Assembly (NCBI RefSeq): GCF_902498745.1 | Contig: NZ_LR701479.1 | Coordinates: 1,244,292-1,308,291, forward strand | Source: Erythrobacter sp. EC-HK427 | GTDB lineage: Bacteria; Pseudomonadota; Alphaproteobacteria; Sphingomonadales; Sphingomonadaceae | DNA: 64,000 nucleotides | Direction: 5' to 3' | Shown here: piece by piece, positions 43,264 to 53,406 of the stretch | How positions within the stretch are numbered: position 1 is the stretch's first letter | Layout of the letters: the number at the start of each line of letters is the position of its first letter | The notes under the pieces: model-generated | Told to the model about the DNA's origin: nothing | Seen by the model: only the letters and a program-made list of their open reading frames with translations | Database searches by the model: none | Position numbers and translations under genes: made by a program

Positions 43264-45059
43264 CACGCGTCCCCTTCGTCGGGGAAGGGGCGCACGGTGA
43301 CGACCTGCATCATCCCGGCGTGCATATGATAGAGCAGGTGGCAGTGGAACGCCCAGTCGCCCGGCTCGTTCGCGGTGAGGTCGAACGTCGCCGTCCCGCT
43401 GGGTTGAACCACCACGGTGTGCTTCAACGGCTGGTGCAGTTGGTCGGCACCGTTCACCAGCTCGAAGAAATGGCCGTGCAGATGGATCGGGTGCGCCATC
43501 ATTGTATCGTTGACCAGCTTCACCCGCACCCGCTCGTCATAGGCGAAGCGGATCGGATCGTCGGTAACCGCGCTGAACTGCCGCCCGTCGAACGACCACA
43601 TATAGCGCTCCATATTGCCGGTGAGATGGATCTCCAGTTGGCGCGTGGGCATCCGGTGCGGATTGGCATGTCTGGCGCGCAGATCGGAGTAACGCAGCAC
43701 GCGGTGGGAAACGGTGTCGAGGCCGAGGCCGGGGAAGTCCATCCGGTCAACCGGCATCGGCGCGACCATATCGACTCCGGCATTCACGTCGACGCTGTCG
43801 GGCAGCAGCGAGGTGTCACGCATATCGTGGTTCATGCCGCCATGGTCCATCGGCTCCGCAGCAGCGGCAGGGGCGCCACGGCCGGAGTGGTCCATCCCGC
43901 CATGCGCGCCGTTTGCATCTGCACCATGGCTACCCGCGCCATGATCCATACCGCCCATTCCCATATCGACCATGGTTAACGTCACCGGCTCGCGCAGCGG
44001 CGGCGGGGTGGCGCGGTGGCCGGGATGCGATGTGAGGCTGGCGACGCCCATGCCCGAACGGTCCATCGCTTCGGCAACCAGCGCGTGGCTGCCATCAGGC
44101 GGGCGCACGATCACGTCATAGGTCTCCGCCACGCCGATCTGGAATTCGTCGACCTCCACCTCGTCCACGTCGATCCCGTCGGCGGCGATCACCCGCATCG
44201 GCACGCCGGGAATGCGGACATTGAAAAAGGTCATGGCAGAGCCGTTGATGATCCGCAGGCGGATGCGTTCGCCCGCATTGAAGGCGAATTGCAGATCGTC
44301 TGCCGGGCCGTGGCCGTTGATGAGATAGGTGTAGGTCACACCCGTCACATCGGAGATGTCGCGCGGGTTCATGCGCATCCCGCCCCACATCAGCCGATCA
44401 TCCATGCTCATGTCGCCATCGGTCGCGGTCTGCATCTGGCGGTTGAAGTAATGCTCACCCACCGCGAGCATCCGCGCGATCTCGTGCGGGTGGCGCGGGG
44501 TGAACTCGCTCAAGAGCACCACGAGGTCGCGGTCGTAGCGCGGATCGGGTGCTGCGGCATCGATCACCAGCGGGCCGTAATGCCCCGCCTGTTCCTGCAA
44601 GCCCGAATGCGAATGCCACCAATAGGTGCCGTTCTGGCGGATCGGGAAGCGGTACTGGAACGTCTCGCCCGGGCGGATGCCGGGGAAGCTGACGCCGGGA
44701 ACGCCATCGAACTGGAACGGCAGCAGCAGGCCGTGCCAGTGGATCGAGCTGTCTTCCTCCAGATGGTTGGTGACGTTGAGCACCACATCCTGCCCTTCGC
44801 GCAAGCGGATCAGCGGGCCGGGCACCGTCCCGTTGACCGCGAAAGCGTGTCCGCTGCGATTGCCGGTGGTGAAATGGTGGTTGCGAATGGCAAGATCGAT
44901 CACCTCACCCGAAATCTCGCCGAAGCCGTTGCGCGCATGGGTGAGCGGATCGCCTCTTGCCCAAGCGGGGATGGCGAGGCCGGCGGCGGCGAGCATACCG
45001 GTGCCCTTGAGCAGTGTGCGGCGCGAAAGGGTGGATCGGGGGCAATTGCTATCGGGCAT
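43263..45059 (-). CDS. copA: copper resistance multicopper oxidase CopA
   Basis: 598 residues from the ATG at 45059. A twin-arginine signal (SRRTLLKGTGMLAAAG) indicates export as a folded, copper-loaded enzyme. Multicopper-oxidase ligands: HWHGLLLP and WWHSHSGLQEQ at the N-terminus, HPIHLHGHFF and HCHLLYHMHAGM at the C-terminus, which supply types 1, 2 and 3 copper ligands. A Met/His-rich insert with MDHG/MDHS units (about 400-460) is typical of CopA. It oxidises Cu(I) in the periplasm. It is divergent from a CsoR regulator 49 bases away. Confidence 0.96.
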   Translation of the reverse strand: MPDSNCPRSTLSRRTLLKGTGMLAAAGLAIPAWARGDPLTHARNGFGEISGEVIDLAIRNHHFTTGNRSGHAFAVNGTVPGPLIRLREGQDVVLNVTNHLEEDSSIHWHGLLLPFQFDGVPGVSFPGIRPGETFQYRFPIRQNGTYWWHSHSGLQEQAGHYGPLVIDAAAPDPRYDRDLVVLLSEFTPRHPHEIARMLAVGEHYFNRQMQTATDGDMSMDDRLMWGGMRMNPRDISDVTGVTYTYLINGHGPADDLQFAFNAGERIRLRIINGSAMTFFNVRIPGVPMRVIAADGIDVDEVEVDEFQIGVAETYDVIVRPPDGSHALVAEAMDRSGMGVASLTSHPGHRATPPPLREPVTLTMVDMGMGGMDHGAGSHGADANGAHGGMDHSGRGAPAAAAEPMDHGGMNHDMRDTSLLPDSVDVNAGVDMVAPMPVDRMDFPGLGLDTVSHRVLRYSDLRARHANPHRMPTRQLEIHLTGNMERYMWSFDGRQFSAVTDDPIRFAYDERVRVKLVNDTMMAHPIHLHGHFFELVNGADQLHQPLKHTVVVQPSGTATFDLTANEPGDWAFHCHLLYHMHAGMMQVVTVRPFPDEGDA

Positions 45060-45071
45060 GATGTCCGTATA

Positions 45072-45090
45072 TATACCCCCACGGGGTATA
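45072..45090. promoter_or_regulatory. CsoR-type operator between copA and the regulator
   Basis: TATACCCC-CAC-GGGGTATA, perfect 8-bp arms with a 3-base spacer, midway in the 49-base gap between the divergent copA and CsoR-type starts. A G-tract flanked by AT, in this form, is the hallmark of operators of the CsoR/RcnR/FrmR family. It should repress both genes when copper is low. Confidence 0.78.
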
Positions 45091-45108
45091 CAAGGGAACC
45101 TTTCGTCC

Positions 45109-45387
45109 ATGAGCCGCGTGCAGGATGCCAAATCGACCGTCAACCGCCTCAACCGCATCGCCGGGCAGGTGCAGGGCGTCGCCCGGATGATCGAGCAGGA
45201 GCGGTATTGCATCGACGTGCTCACGCAATTGCAGGCAGTGAAGGCGGCGCTGGCCAAGGCCGAAAGCGATGTGCTCAAACGCCACGCTGCCAGCTGTGTG
45301 CAGCGCGCGATCGCCTCGGGGGATGCTGCCGAGCAGGAAAGGGTATTTGCCGAGCTCGTCGAACTGATGGAGCGCAAGCGCGGCTGA
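45109..45387 (+). CDS. CsoR-type copper-sensing repressor
   Basis: 92 residues, ATG at 45109. All-helical DUF156 protein with NRLNRIAGQVQGVARMIEQE at the N-terminus. The ligand set Cys34, His59 and Cys63 is the C-H-C set of Cu(I)-binding CsoR (Cys36-His61-Cys65 in M. tuberculosis), not the formaldehyde FrmR or nickel RcnR pattern. It is divergent from copA across a palindromic operator. Copper binding would release DNA and induce copAB. Confidence 0.88.
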   Translation: MSRVQDAKSTVNRLNRIAGQVQGVARMIEQERYCIDVLTQLQAVKAALAKAESDVLKRHAASCVQRAIASGDAAEQERVFAELVELMERKRG

Positions 45388-45405
45388 CACGGCAATCGGT
45401 GCACG

Positions 45406-45438
45406 AAAAAAGGCCGGAGCGCACGAAGCTCTCCGGCC
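45406..45438 (-). terminator. intrinsic terminator of the DUF885 gene
   Basis: GGCCGGAG (45412-45419) pairs with CTCCGGCC (45431-45438); on the minus strand the stem runs into six T residues (complement of A 45406-45411). It lies 27 bases after the DUF885 stop. Confidence 0.85.
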
Positions 45439-45464
45439 CATTCCTAGTCAGCGAGCAAGGAAGG

Positions 45465-47306
45465 TCAGCCTTCCTGTTGGCTCGCCCGCCACAGGCTCAC
45501 CCGGCGCTCCAGAATGGAGAGCGGCATCGAACCGCCGTTCAGCAGCGTATCGTGGAAGCCGCGAATGTCGAAATTCTCGCCCAGCTCCTCCTCGGCCTGC
45601 GCGCGCAGTTCCTGGATGCGGATCATCCCGATCTTGTAGCTGGTCGCCTGTCCCGGCAGCACGAAATAGCGTTGCACTTCGCTGCGCGCGACGGTTTCCG
45701 GATTGGGCGAGTTTTCGAGGCAGTAGGCCACCGCCTCGTCCTCGGTCCAGCCCTTGGAGTGGATGCCGGTATCGACCACCAACCGGATGGCGCGCCACAT
45801 CTCGCTCTGCAAGCGGCCGAATTCGGAATAGGGATCCTGATAGCCGCCCATTTCGTTCGCCAAGGCCTCCGCATACAGCGCCCAGCCTTCGACATAGGCG
45901 GTCTGGTACGCGCCCTGCGTACGGAAGCGCGGGATGCCTTCCAGCTCCTGGCTGATCGAAATCTGCATATGGTGGCCGGGATTGCCCTCGTGATAGGCGA
46001 TCGCTTCCAGCGGCGGGATCGGCATCGCGCTCATGTCCGACAAATGCGCATAATATACGCCGGGGCGTGAGCCGTCCGGCGTGCCCGGGCGGTAATGCTG
46101 CGCAGCGCCGGGCTGTTCGCGGAACGGTTCCACCCGCCGCACTTCCAGCGCAGCCTGCGGCAGCCGACCGAAGAATTCGGGCAGCCGCGCGCTCAGCGTG
46201 TCGATATGCATCGTGGCCCGGTCGATATAGGCCTGCGCGCCAGCTTCATCGTTGGAGAAGAAGAATTGCGGGTCTTCGCGCACGAAGACGAAGAATTCCT
46301 GCAAGCTGCCGTCAAAGCCGACCTGCGCCATGATCGCTTCCATCTCGCCGCGAATGCGCGCGACATCGGCCAAGCCGATCTCGTGGATTTCCTCGGCGGT
46401 CAGCTCGGTCGTGGTGCTTTCGGCGAGCATATGGTTGTAATAGGCCTCGCCATTGGGCAGCGCGCCGACGCCTTGCGCGATTTCGTCGGTATTCGCGCGG
46501 TCTTCGGTGAACCAGTCGATCACGCGCTGGTAGGCGGGAGCCATGCTGCCGGTGAGCGCGGTGCGCGCTTCCTCGCGCAATTCGCCTGCGCGTTCTTCGG
46601 TGATCGTGCCCGCTTCCACCAGCGCGGCGAGGTGCCCTTCGGAACCGGTCCAAAGCGCGGAAGGCTCGCCATCATCGAACGGCGCGCCGGTAATCAGCCC
46701 CTGCGATTCGGTGATGACTGCATCGTAGGAGAAACGCGGCGGCCGCGTGCCCGCTGCGGCATTGGCCTGCGCGCGGGCGAGCAGCTGGTCCATCGCCGGG
46801 CCCATCGCTTCCAGCCGCGAGATGAAGGCGACCATGTCCTCCTCGCTTTCCACCGTATGCTGGCTCAGGATAAAGCTCGGCAGGAAGGCGTGGGTGCCCT
46901 GCATCTGGTGCAGGATATATTCGTTATCGAGATAGGTGATCCGGTTCGCGCTGCTTTCCGCGAGATAGATCATCATATCGTAGGACTGCTTCGCCTCGTC
47001 ATCGAGTGCATCATAGTCGAAGTTGGCTTCCATATCGGCGCGCGCTTGCTGCAGCCACGCATCCTGTTCTTGGATGCCCTCGACACTGAAATCATCGAGC
47101 GCGCCGTAATCGGTCTTGATGCCAAGGCTGGTCTGCAGGATCGGGCTAAAAGCGAGATATTCCTCGAACTTGGTGTCGAGCCAGTCGTTGAGGCACTCGG
47201 TCTGGGTGGCCTCGCTGCATTCGATGGTGGTCGCGGTCGGCCCGGATGCGGCGTCGCAACCGGCAAGTGCGACGGATGCCAGCAGGATGGCGGCATAGCG
47301 TTTCAT
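45465..47306 (-). CDS. DUF885 family lipoprotein (putative metallopeptidase)
   Basis: 613 residues. The signal ends LASVALAGC (lipobox, Cys17). The DUF885 core contains HEGNPGHH at about 439-446, a zinc-peptidase-like motif, and later VEGWALYAEALANEMG, which supplies a further Glu. Family members are thought to be peptidases of the M32/M3-like type; the substrate is unknown. It stands alone between a terminator and the groEL terminator. Confidence 0.92.
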   Translation of the reverse strand: MKRYAAILLASVALAGCDAASGPTATTIECSEATQTECLNDWLDTKFEEYLAFSPILQTSLGIKTDYGALDDFSVEGIQEQDAWLQQARADMEANFDYDALDDEAKQSYDMMIYLAESSANRITYLDNEYILHQMQGTHAFLPSFILSQHTVESEEDMVAFISRLEAMGPAMDQLLARAQANAAAGTRPPRFSYDAVITESQGLITGAPFDDGEPSALWTGSEGHLAALVEAGTITEERAGELREEARTALTGSMAPAYQRVIDWFTEDRANTDEIAQGVGALPNGEAYYNHMLAESTTTELTAEEIHEIGLADVARIRGEMEAIMAQVGFDGSLQEFFVFVREDPQFFFSNDEAGAQAYIDRATMHIDTLSARLPEFFGRLPQAALEVRRVEPFREQPGAAQHYRPGTPDGSRPGVYYAHLSDMSAMPIPPLEAIAYHEGNPGHHMQISISQELEGIPRFRTQGAYQTAYVEGWALYAEALANEMGGYQDPYSEFGRLQSEMWRAIRLVVDTGIHSKGWTEDEAVAYCLENSPNPETVARSEVQRYFVLPGQATSYKIGMIRIQELRAQAEEELGENFDIRGFHDTLLNGGSMPLSILERRVSLWRASQQEG

Positions 47307-47374
47307 TGTGTGATCCCCTCGTGAGGTCTTCGATACGTCCCTGCTGCAAGGTATGGCGGGCTACTGCGCAAAAG

Positions 47375-47411
47375 AAAAGGCCCGGCAGGATCGCTCCTGC
47401 CGGGCCTTTTT
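47375..47411. terminator. bidirectional terminator after groEL
   Basis: GGCCCGGCAGGA-TCGC-TCCTGCCGGGCC, a perfect 12-bp stem with AAAA before and TTTTT after. It ends groEL on the minus strand, 30 bases past its stop. Confidence 0.92.
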
Positions 47412-47440
47412 GTGTCGTCGGGAAGACGGGGAGCGCGGGC

Positions 47441-49129
<1,689 letters not shown>

Positions 49130-49130
49130 T

Positions 49131-49152
49131 CACCCCGGATCGTGGCCCGGGG
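49131..49152. repeat. CCCCGG palindrome in the groES-groEL gap
   Basis: CCCCGG (49133-49138) and CCGGGG (49147-49152) flank an 8-base spacer. This is the LDPGSSPG-type dispersed repeat also seen at 6852-6874. It could modulate the groES/groEL mRNA ratio. Confidence 0.45.
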
Positions 49153-49162
49153 CAGGGTTGGC

Positions 49163-49450
49163 TCAGCCGAGCACGCCCATGATATCGCTTTCCTTCATGA
49201 TCAGCAGGTCTTCACCGTCGATCTTCACCTCGGTGCCACCCCACTTGCCGAAGAGCACGCGGTCGCCGACTTTCACGTCGAGCGGGATGCGGTCGCCATC
49301 GTCGTCGCGGGTGCCTTCGCCCACCGCGACCACTTCGCCTTCGCTGGGCTTTTCCTTGGCGCTATCGGGAATGATGATGCCGCCGGCCGTCTTTTCTTCG
49401 GCTTCGATGCGGCGGACAAGCACGCGGTCGTGCAAGGGACGGAATGCCAT
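49163..49450 (-). CDS. groES: co-chaperonin GroES
   Basis: 95 residues from the ATG at 49450 (preceded by AGAGGAAGAGG); a longer frame to 49549 overlaps the CIRCE and promoter and is rejected. The fold motifs [12 protein letters not shown], the mobile loop [12 protein letters not shown] and [14 protein letters not shown] are present. It forms the heptameric lid of GroEL. First gene of the groESL operon. Confidence 0.97.
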   Translation of the reverse strand: MAFRPLHDRVLVRRIEAEEKTAGGIIIPDSAKEKPSEGEVVAVGEGTRDDDGDRIPLDVKVGDRVLFGKWGGTEVKIDGEDLLIMKESDIMGVLG

Positions 49451-49487
49451 GATAATGACCTCTTCCTCTTTAGAGTTGTGATTGCTC

Positions 49488-49514
49488 TTGGCACTCTCCC
49501 ATCGAGAGTGCCAG
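49488..49514 (-). promoter_or_regulatory. CIRCE element (HrcA operator)
   Basis: TTGGCACTC-N9-GAGTGCCAG, exactly the 9-base spacing of the consensus TTAGCACTC-N9-GAGTGCTAA. It lies between the promoter and groES, so HrcA repression of groESL is predicted. hrcA itself is not in the window. Confidence 0.95.
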
Positions 49515-49521
49515 CGCGGCG

Positions 49522-49549
49522 GAGATAGGCTCCATGCGGTGCGAGTCAA
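49522..49549 (-). promoter_or_regulatory. groESL promoter
   Basis: Read on the minus strand: TTGACT (49544-49549), 16-base spacer, TATCTC (49522-49527), just upstream of CIRCE. Transcription would start within or next to CIRCE. Confidence 0.65.
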
Positions 49550-49597
49550 TGGGTAGGGCAGCGAAAAAAATCGCTTGGCGTCGGCCAGAGGCGACTA

Positions 49598-51010
49598 TCA
49601 GGCGGCGGGCGCGCTGAACTTTCCGCGCAGCGTCAGCCCCAGTGCCTCGCGCCGGTTCCAGCGCCAGATAAGCAGCACGGCGGCAAATGTAAGGCCTGTT
49701 GCAAGGCCGATCCACACGCCGGTGCCGCCCAGCTGCGTGCCAAGGCCCAGCCCTGCGGCAAGGCCGAAACCGGGCACCCAATAGCTGAACACCGCGATCC
49801 ACATCGGCATCCGCGTATCCTTCAACCCGCGCAGCGCGCCCGCTGCGACCGCCTGCAATCCGTCCGACAGCTGGAACGCCGCCGCGATCACCAGGAAGCC
49901 GGCCGCCGTCGCCAGCAGCTGCGCGTTGGCGGGGTCGGCCACATCGATATAGGCAGACAGCAGCAGCTGCGGGAAACTCACCATCGCCAGCGCGGTCAGG
50001 GCCATAAAGCTGGTGCCCATGATAATCCCCGTCCAACCCGCGCGGCCCATCCCGTCCGGATCGCGCGCGCCGTAGAAATAGCCCACCCGAATGGTCGCCG
50101 CCTGCCCCACGCCGAACGGCACCTGGAACGCAAAAGCGGCAAGGTTCAGCGCCAGTGTATGCGCGGCGAGATCGAGCGCGCCGATGCGCCCCATCAGGAA
50201 AGCCGCTGCGCCGAACACGCCCGCCTCGGCGATGATCGTAATCGCAATGGGTGTGCCGATCTTGACGATCTCTTTGAACCGCGCCCAGTCAGGCCGCCAG
50301 AAATAGCCCATAATGCGATAGCGGTGCAGGCGCGGATCGAGCCGGATCGCGAGCGCATACATTCCGACAATCGCCAGCGATGTGATCAGCGTCGCCATCG
50401 CCGCGCCCGGCAGGCCCAGCGCGGGCGCGCCCAGATTACCGAAGATGAAAGCATAATTGCCGAGCGCATTGATCCCGATCCCGACCCCGGTAATCGCGGT
50501 CGCAAACAGCGGCCTGCCGAGCGTCGAAACGAAATTGCGCAGCACGCCCGCCACCACCATCGGCGCGACCGACCACAGCAGCACCTGCATATAGCCGACG
50601 GCGAGCGCGGCGATATGCGGCTCCTGCCCGGTCACCCGCATCAGCGGGCCGATCAGCGCGCACAGCACCATGCCCGCCGCGCTCACCATCAGGCTGAGCC
50701 AGAGTGCCATGCGCATCGCGCGCCGCACCGGGCGTAGGGCTGGAGCGCGCGCGCCAAGCTCGGCCGACATGATCGGCGCGACCGCTCCGGTCAGCGCCTG
50801 CAAGGCCCAGACGACGAGCCCGAAAAAGGCGATGGCAAGCGCCGAGGCCGCCAGCTCGTCCGCCCCCAGCCGCGCGATGAACATCACGTCCACCGCATAG
50901 GTGAGCATCTGCAACAGATTGGCGAGCGCCAGCGGCCCTGCCAGCGTGAGCGTTGCGCGCGTCTCGACTGTCCAGTCGGGCGGGGAGGGGTTGGCAGCAG
51001 GCTGCATCAT
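49598..51010 (-). CDS. MATE family efflux transporter
   Basis: 470 residues from the ATG at 51010 (second ATG one codon later). Twelve hydrophobic segments in two repeats; MLTYAVDVMFIARLG and the mid-protein loop RIMGYFWRPDWARFKEIVKIGTPIA are typical MATE/NorM segments. It exports cationic drugs or metabolites using a Na+ or H+ gradient; the substrate is not predictable. A longer frame to 51082 is possible but not similar to the family. Divergent from the PagL-like gene. Confidence 0.92.
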   Translation of the reverse strand: MMQPAANPSPPDWTVETRATLTLAGPLALANLLQMLTYAVDVMFIARLGADELAASALAIAFFGLVVWALQALTGAVAPIMSAELGARAPALRPVRRAMRMALWLSLMVSAAGMVLCALIGPLMRVTGQEPHIAALAVGYMQVLLWSVAPMVVAGVLRNFVSTLGRPLFATAITGVGIGINALGNYAFIFGNLGAPALGLPGAAMATLITSLAIVGMYALAIRLDPRLHRYRIMGYFWRPDWARFKEIVKIGTPIAITIIAEAGVFGAAAFLMGRIGALDLAAHTLALNLAAFAFQVPFGVGQAATIRVGYFYGARDPDGMGRAGWTGIIMGTSFMALTALAMVSFPQLLLSAYIDVADPANAQLLATAAGFLVIAAAFQLSDGLQAVAAGALRGLKDTRMPMWIAVFSYWVPGFGLAAGLGLGTQLGGTGVWIGLATGLTFAAVLLIWRWNRREALGLTLRGKFSAPAA

Positions 51011-51118
51011 GTTTCGGGCCGCGCGGCGACTCGATCCGGGCCGCACAGCCGCTCCGGATAGGCGCGCGCGGCTTTGCGGCAAAGCCTTGGCGTGCTCCGT
51101 TCAGGATTCGACAAGCGG

Positions 51119-51682
51119 ATGTTGCTAAACCGCCGCGCCATGCACCATCGTCTCATCCCGCTCGCCGTCCTCGCCATCGCCTTGCTTCCTGCCACCGCCG
51201 GGGCGCAGGAGGTGTTTGGCGGGGTCTACGCCCACGGCGTCGATACGCCCTTCACGCTCGACACCGAGGAGACGGGCAGCGCCGATATCGCGCTGGGCGT
51301 GCGCTTTGGCGGGATCGCGGCGCTGGACTTTATCGGCTCGCCCGAGCCCTATGTGGTTGGCTCCCTCAACACGGCTGGCGATACGAGCTTTGCCGGCGTG
51401 GGGCTGGCCTGGACACTTGGAAGCGGCCCGGTTTACGTGCGCCCGGGCATCGGGCTGGTGGTGCATGACGGGCCCGAACTGCGGGTGAGCGAAGCGACCG
51501 GCTTCCGCACCGATCTGGGCAGCCGCGTGCTGTTCGAACCCGAGATTGGCGTCGGCTACCGCCTGAGCGAGCGCGTCAGCGCCGAAGCGCACTGGATGCA
51601 TATCAGCCAGGCGCAGATTTTCGACGGCGACCAGAACCCGGGGCTCGATATGATCGGGCTGCGGGTGAATGTCGGGTTTTGA
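51119..51682 (+). CDS. PagL-like lipid A 3-O-deacylase (acyloxyacyl hydrolase)
   Basis: 187 residues from the ATG at 51119; ATG at 51140 is an alternative. A signal peptide ends near AGAQ. The rest is an eight-stranded outer-membrane barrel. The C-terminal HWMHISQAQIFDGDQNPGLD segment carries the PagL catalytic His-x-Ser pair (HIS). PagL removes the 3-O acyl chain of lipid A. The last 75 bases recur at 52129-52203 with one mismatch. Confidence 0.86.
   Translation: MLLNRRAMHHRLIPLAVLAIALLPATAGAQEVFGGVYAHGVDTPFTLDTEETGSADIALGVRFGGIAALDFIGSPEPYVVGSLNTAGDTSFAGVGLAWTLGSGPVYVRPGIGLVVHDGPELRVSEATGFRTDLGSRVLFEPEIGVGYRLSERVSAEAHWMHISQAQIFDGDQNPGLDMIGLRVNVGF
51608..51682 (+). repeat. pagL tail repeat, copy 1 (in the gene)
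   Basis: 75 bases ending at the pagL stop. Identical to 52129-52203 except T51649 versus C52170. It encodes the last 24 residues of PagL. Confidence 0.97.
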
Positions 51683-51705
51683 TTGGTGCCGCTTCAGCCC
51701 TGAAC

Positions 51706-51978
51706 CTAATCGCGCCCACTACCGGGGTGGCTTTGTGCAAGACGGGCAGCAAAATACCCTACAAGAGCGCCGAGGCTTGGCCAAAGCGGAGCGAAGATGA
51801 ATTCGAGTGCACTTGTTGAACGCAGTGCGCCCGGGTTGGCGGCCTGCCACCAGGCAACATACGCGATCATTGCAAATGGAACGACCAGAAGGGCTGCGCA
51901 TCCAAGAAGCTGACTTCTCGTCGCAAGGCCGATGACAACACCGACCAAAAAGCCGAGAAAGATCGCAAGCACAATCAC
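51706..51978 (-). CDS. hypothetical small membrane protein inside the duplicated pagL tail
   Basis: 90 residues, GTG start. Two to three hydrophobic segments (about 1-20, 26-45, 60-82). No family recognised. It sits in the 446-base segment between the two pagL tail copies, GC-poorer than its surroundings, and so may have arrived with the insertion. A TTGATT/AATCAA inverted repeat (51999-52017) lies upstream. Confidence 0.55.
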   Translation of the reverse strand: MIVLAIFLGFLVGVVIGLATRSQLLGCAALLVVPFAMIAYVAWWQAANPGALRSTSALEFIFAPLWPSLGALVGYFAARLAQSHPGSGRD

Positions 51979-52128
51979 CTCACAGAGATGCTATCATATT
52001 GATTGGCGGTCAATCAAAACCGGCGACAGCTTCTTAAGTGACGTCCTCTCTAGTGATCCGGCTAATGAGTGCTGTGGAGGGCGATGCAAATCTTAGTCCT
52101 GCCCACCCAAACGCGTCATCCCATGCGA

Positions 52129-52203
52129 CAGGCGCAGATTTTCGACGGCGACCAGAACCCGGGGCTCGACATGATCGGGCTGCGGGTGAATGTCGGGTTT
52201 TGA
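52129..52203 (+). repeat. pagL tail repeat, copy 2 (orphan)
   Basis: Carries the last 24 codons of pagL and its stop, with no gene body in front. Together with copy 1 it brackets a 446-base insert. Confidence 0.97.
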
Positions 52204-52297
52204 AATCTCGCGATAGCACTGCATTCATCACCGGCGCTGTTCATCTGCGGCACGGTCGCGTAGGCAGTCTCTGCACCAGATCACCGGAGAATGGATC

Positions 52298-52693
52298 GTG
52301 AAGCAGATTATCTATCACTCGCGCCCCTTCGGTTTCGATGAGGCGATGCTGTCAGGCATTTTGTTGCAGGCGCGGCGCAACAATGCGCGTGACGGGATTA
52401 CCGGCGCGCTGATCTGCCGGCAGGAGCTCTATCTCCAACTGCTTGAAGGGCCGGAGGAAGCGATTGACCGCCTCTACGCCAAGATCGCGCAAGACGATCG
52501 TCATGCCGATGTGCAGGTGGCGTATGTGGCGATAGTGGAGGCGCGGATGTTCCCCGACTGGGAAATGCTCGACGACAGTATGCCGGGCGTGACCTTTTCC
52601 TGCGAGGGGATTGCCAGCGGCGCAATCGAGGCGGCGACGGTGGATGAATTGCGCGGCGTGTTCGCGCTGTTGGCGGAGCGGGCGAAGGGGTGA
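52298..52693 (+). CDS. BLUF domain blue-light receptor
   Basis: 131 residues, GTG start with GGAGA 9 bases upstream. The BLUF fold binds FAD. Key residues are visible: Tyr6 (IIYHS), Asn29 (RRNNARDGITG), Gln47 (YLQLLEG) and Trp88 (FPDWEM), matching the Tyr-Asn-Gln-Trp set of AppA. There is no output domain, so it is a short BLUF protein that acts through protein contact. Its partner is not evident nearby. Confidence 0.93.
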   Translation: MKQIIYHSRPFGFDEAMLSGILLQARRNNARDGITGALICRQELYLQLLEGPEEAIDRLYAKIAQDDRHADVQVAYVAIVEARMFPDWEMLDDSMPGVTFSCEGIASGAIEAATVDELRGVFALLAERAKG

Positions 52694-52916
52694 GGCGGTA
52701 ATTGCGTCGGCGCGGTCGGGGATTGCGTTCGCCGGTGCCCCGGACTGCGGGGATCATGGCCTAGGCTTGCCTTGTTCACGCTGACCTTCATCGGCTTGGA
52801 TAATTCATCCCGCATCAATACCTACGCGTCCATTGAACGCTTCGCAGTTCGGCCTTCGCCCACCTTTGGAAATGGCGGTGAGGTGGCGCTTTGTACGCAT
52901 CATGCTTGGGGGACTT
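52694..52916. other. gap without a recognised gene
   Basis: About 220 bases between the BLUF and the next gene. No clear promoter, hairpin or ORF of note. Confidence 0.4.
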
Positions 52917-53318
52917 ATGAAAAAGACATTCTGCGCAGCTTTGGCGTTTCTGCCTTTGATGACCATGCCGGTTGCAGTCGATGCCAATGAACGCCTTGGG
53001 CAGAACGACGTCACCTATGTGGAAGCCTTGGAATGCAGTACGGTCTTTACCTTGCTGTCCACCGAGAGCGCGGGACAAACTGCGGCAGATTACGAGGAGT
53101 TGGCGGCGCGCTGGTTGGTCATCGCCATGCGGCGCGATGGCACGCCCGACGGTAGTCTCGCGGATGCCGAGTTCATCCCGATGATGGAAGATCTGGTCGA
53201 CGTGCTCAACGATGTCCCCGATCCCGCCGCAGCCGACAGATTTATCGACGACATGATCGGTTTCTGTGAAGCCAAGGAAGCAGAGATCGCGGGCGAGTTC
53301 TACAGCATCAGGGTTTAG
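52917..53318 (+). CDS. hypothetical exported protein
   Basis: 133 residues from the ATG at 52917 (GGGGGA just upstream). A signal peptide (MKKTFCAALAFLPLMTMPVAVDA) is followed by an acidic, mainly helical domain with two cysteines (ALECSTVF and IGFCEAKE) that may form a disulfide. No family recognised. It is convergent with rplL across a terminator. Confidence 0.72.
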   Translation: MKKTFCAALAFLPLMTMPVAVDANERLGQNDVTYVEALECSTVFTLLSTESAGQTAADYEELAARWLVIAMRRDGTPDGSLADAEFIPMMEDLVDVLNDVPDPAAADRFIDDMIGFCEAKEAEIAGEFYSIRV

Positions 53319-53347
53319 TGCACGGCATTGCCGTTGCCGCGCCAAAC

Positions 53348-53378
53348 AAAAAGGGCGGCACCAAGACAGGTGCCGCCC
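53348..53378 (-). terminator. intrinsic terminator of rplJL
   Basis: GGGCGGCACC pairs with GGTGCCGCCC (10 bp perfect) and runs into TTTTT on the minus strand. About 28 bases past the rplL stop. Confidence 0.92.
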
Positions 53379-53406
53379 TCTTCGATAATCGCAAGCTGTA
53401 GGAAGC

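Noticed and set aside
44016..46070. 684-codon plus-strand ORF across copA, csoR and DUF885
   Set aside because: Shadow of three well-supported genes; spans their promoters and operator.
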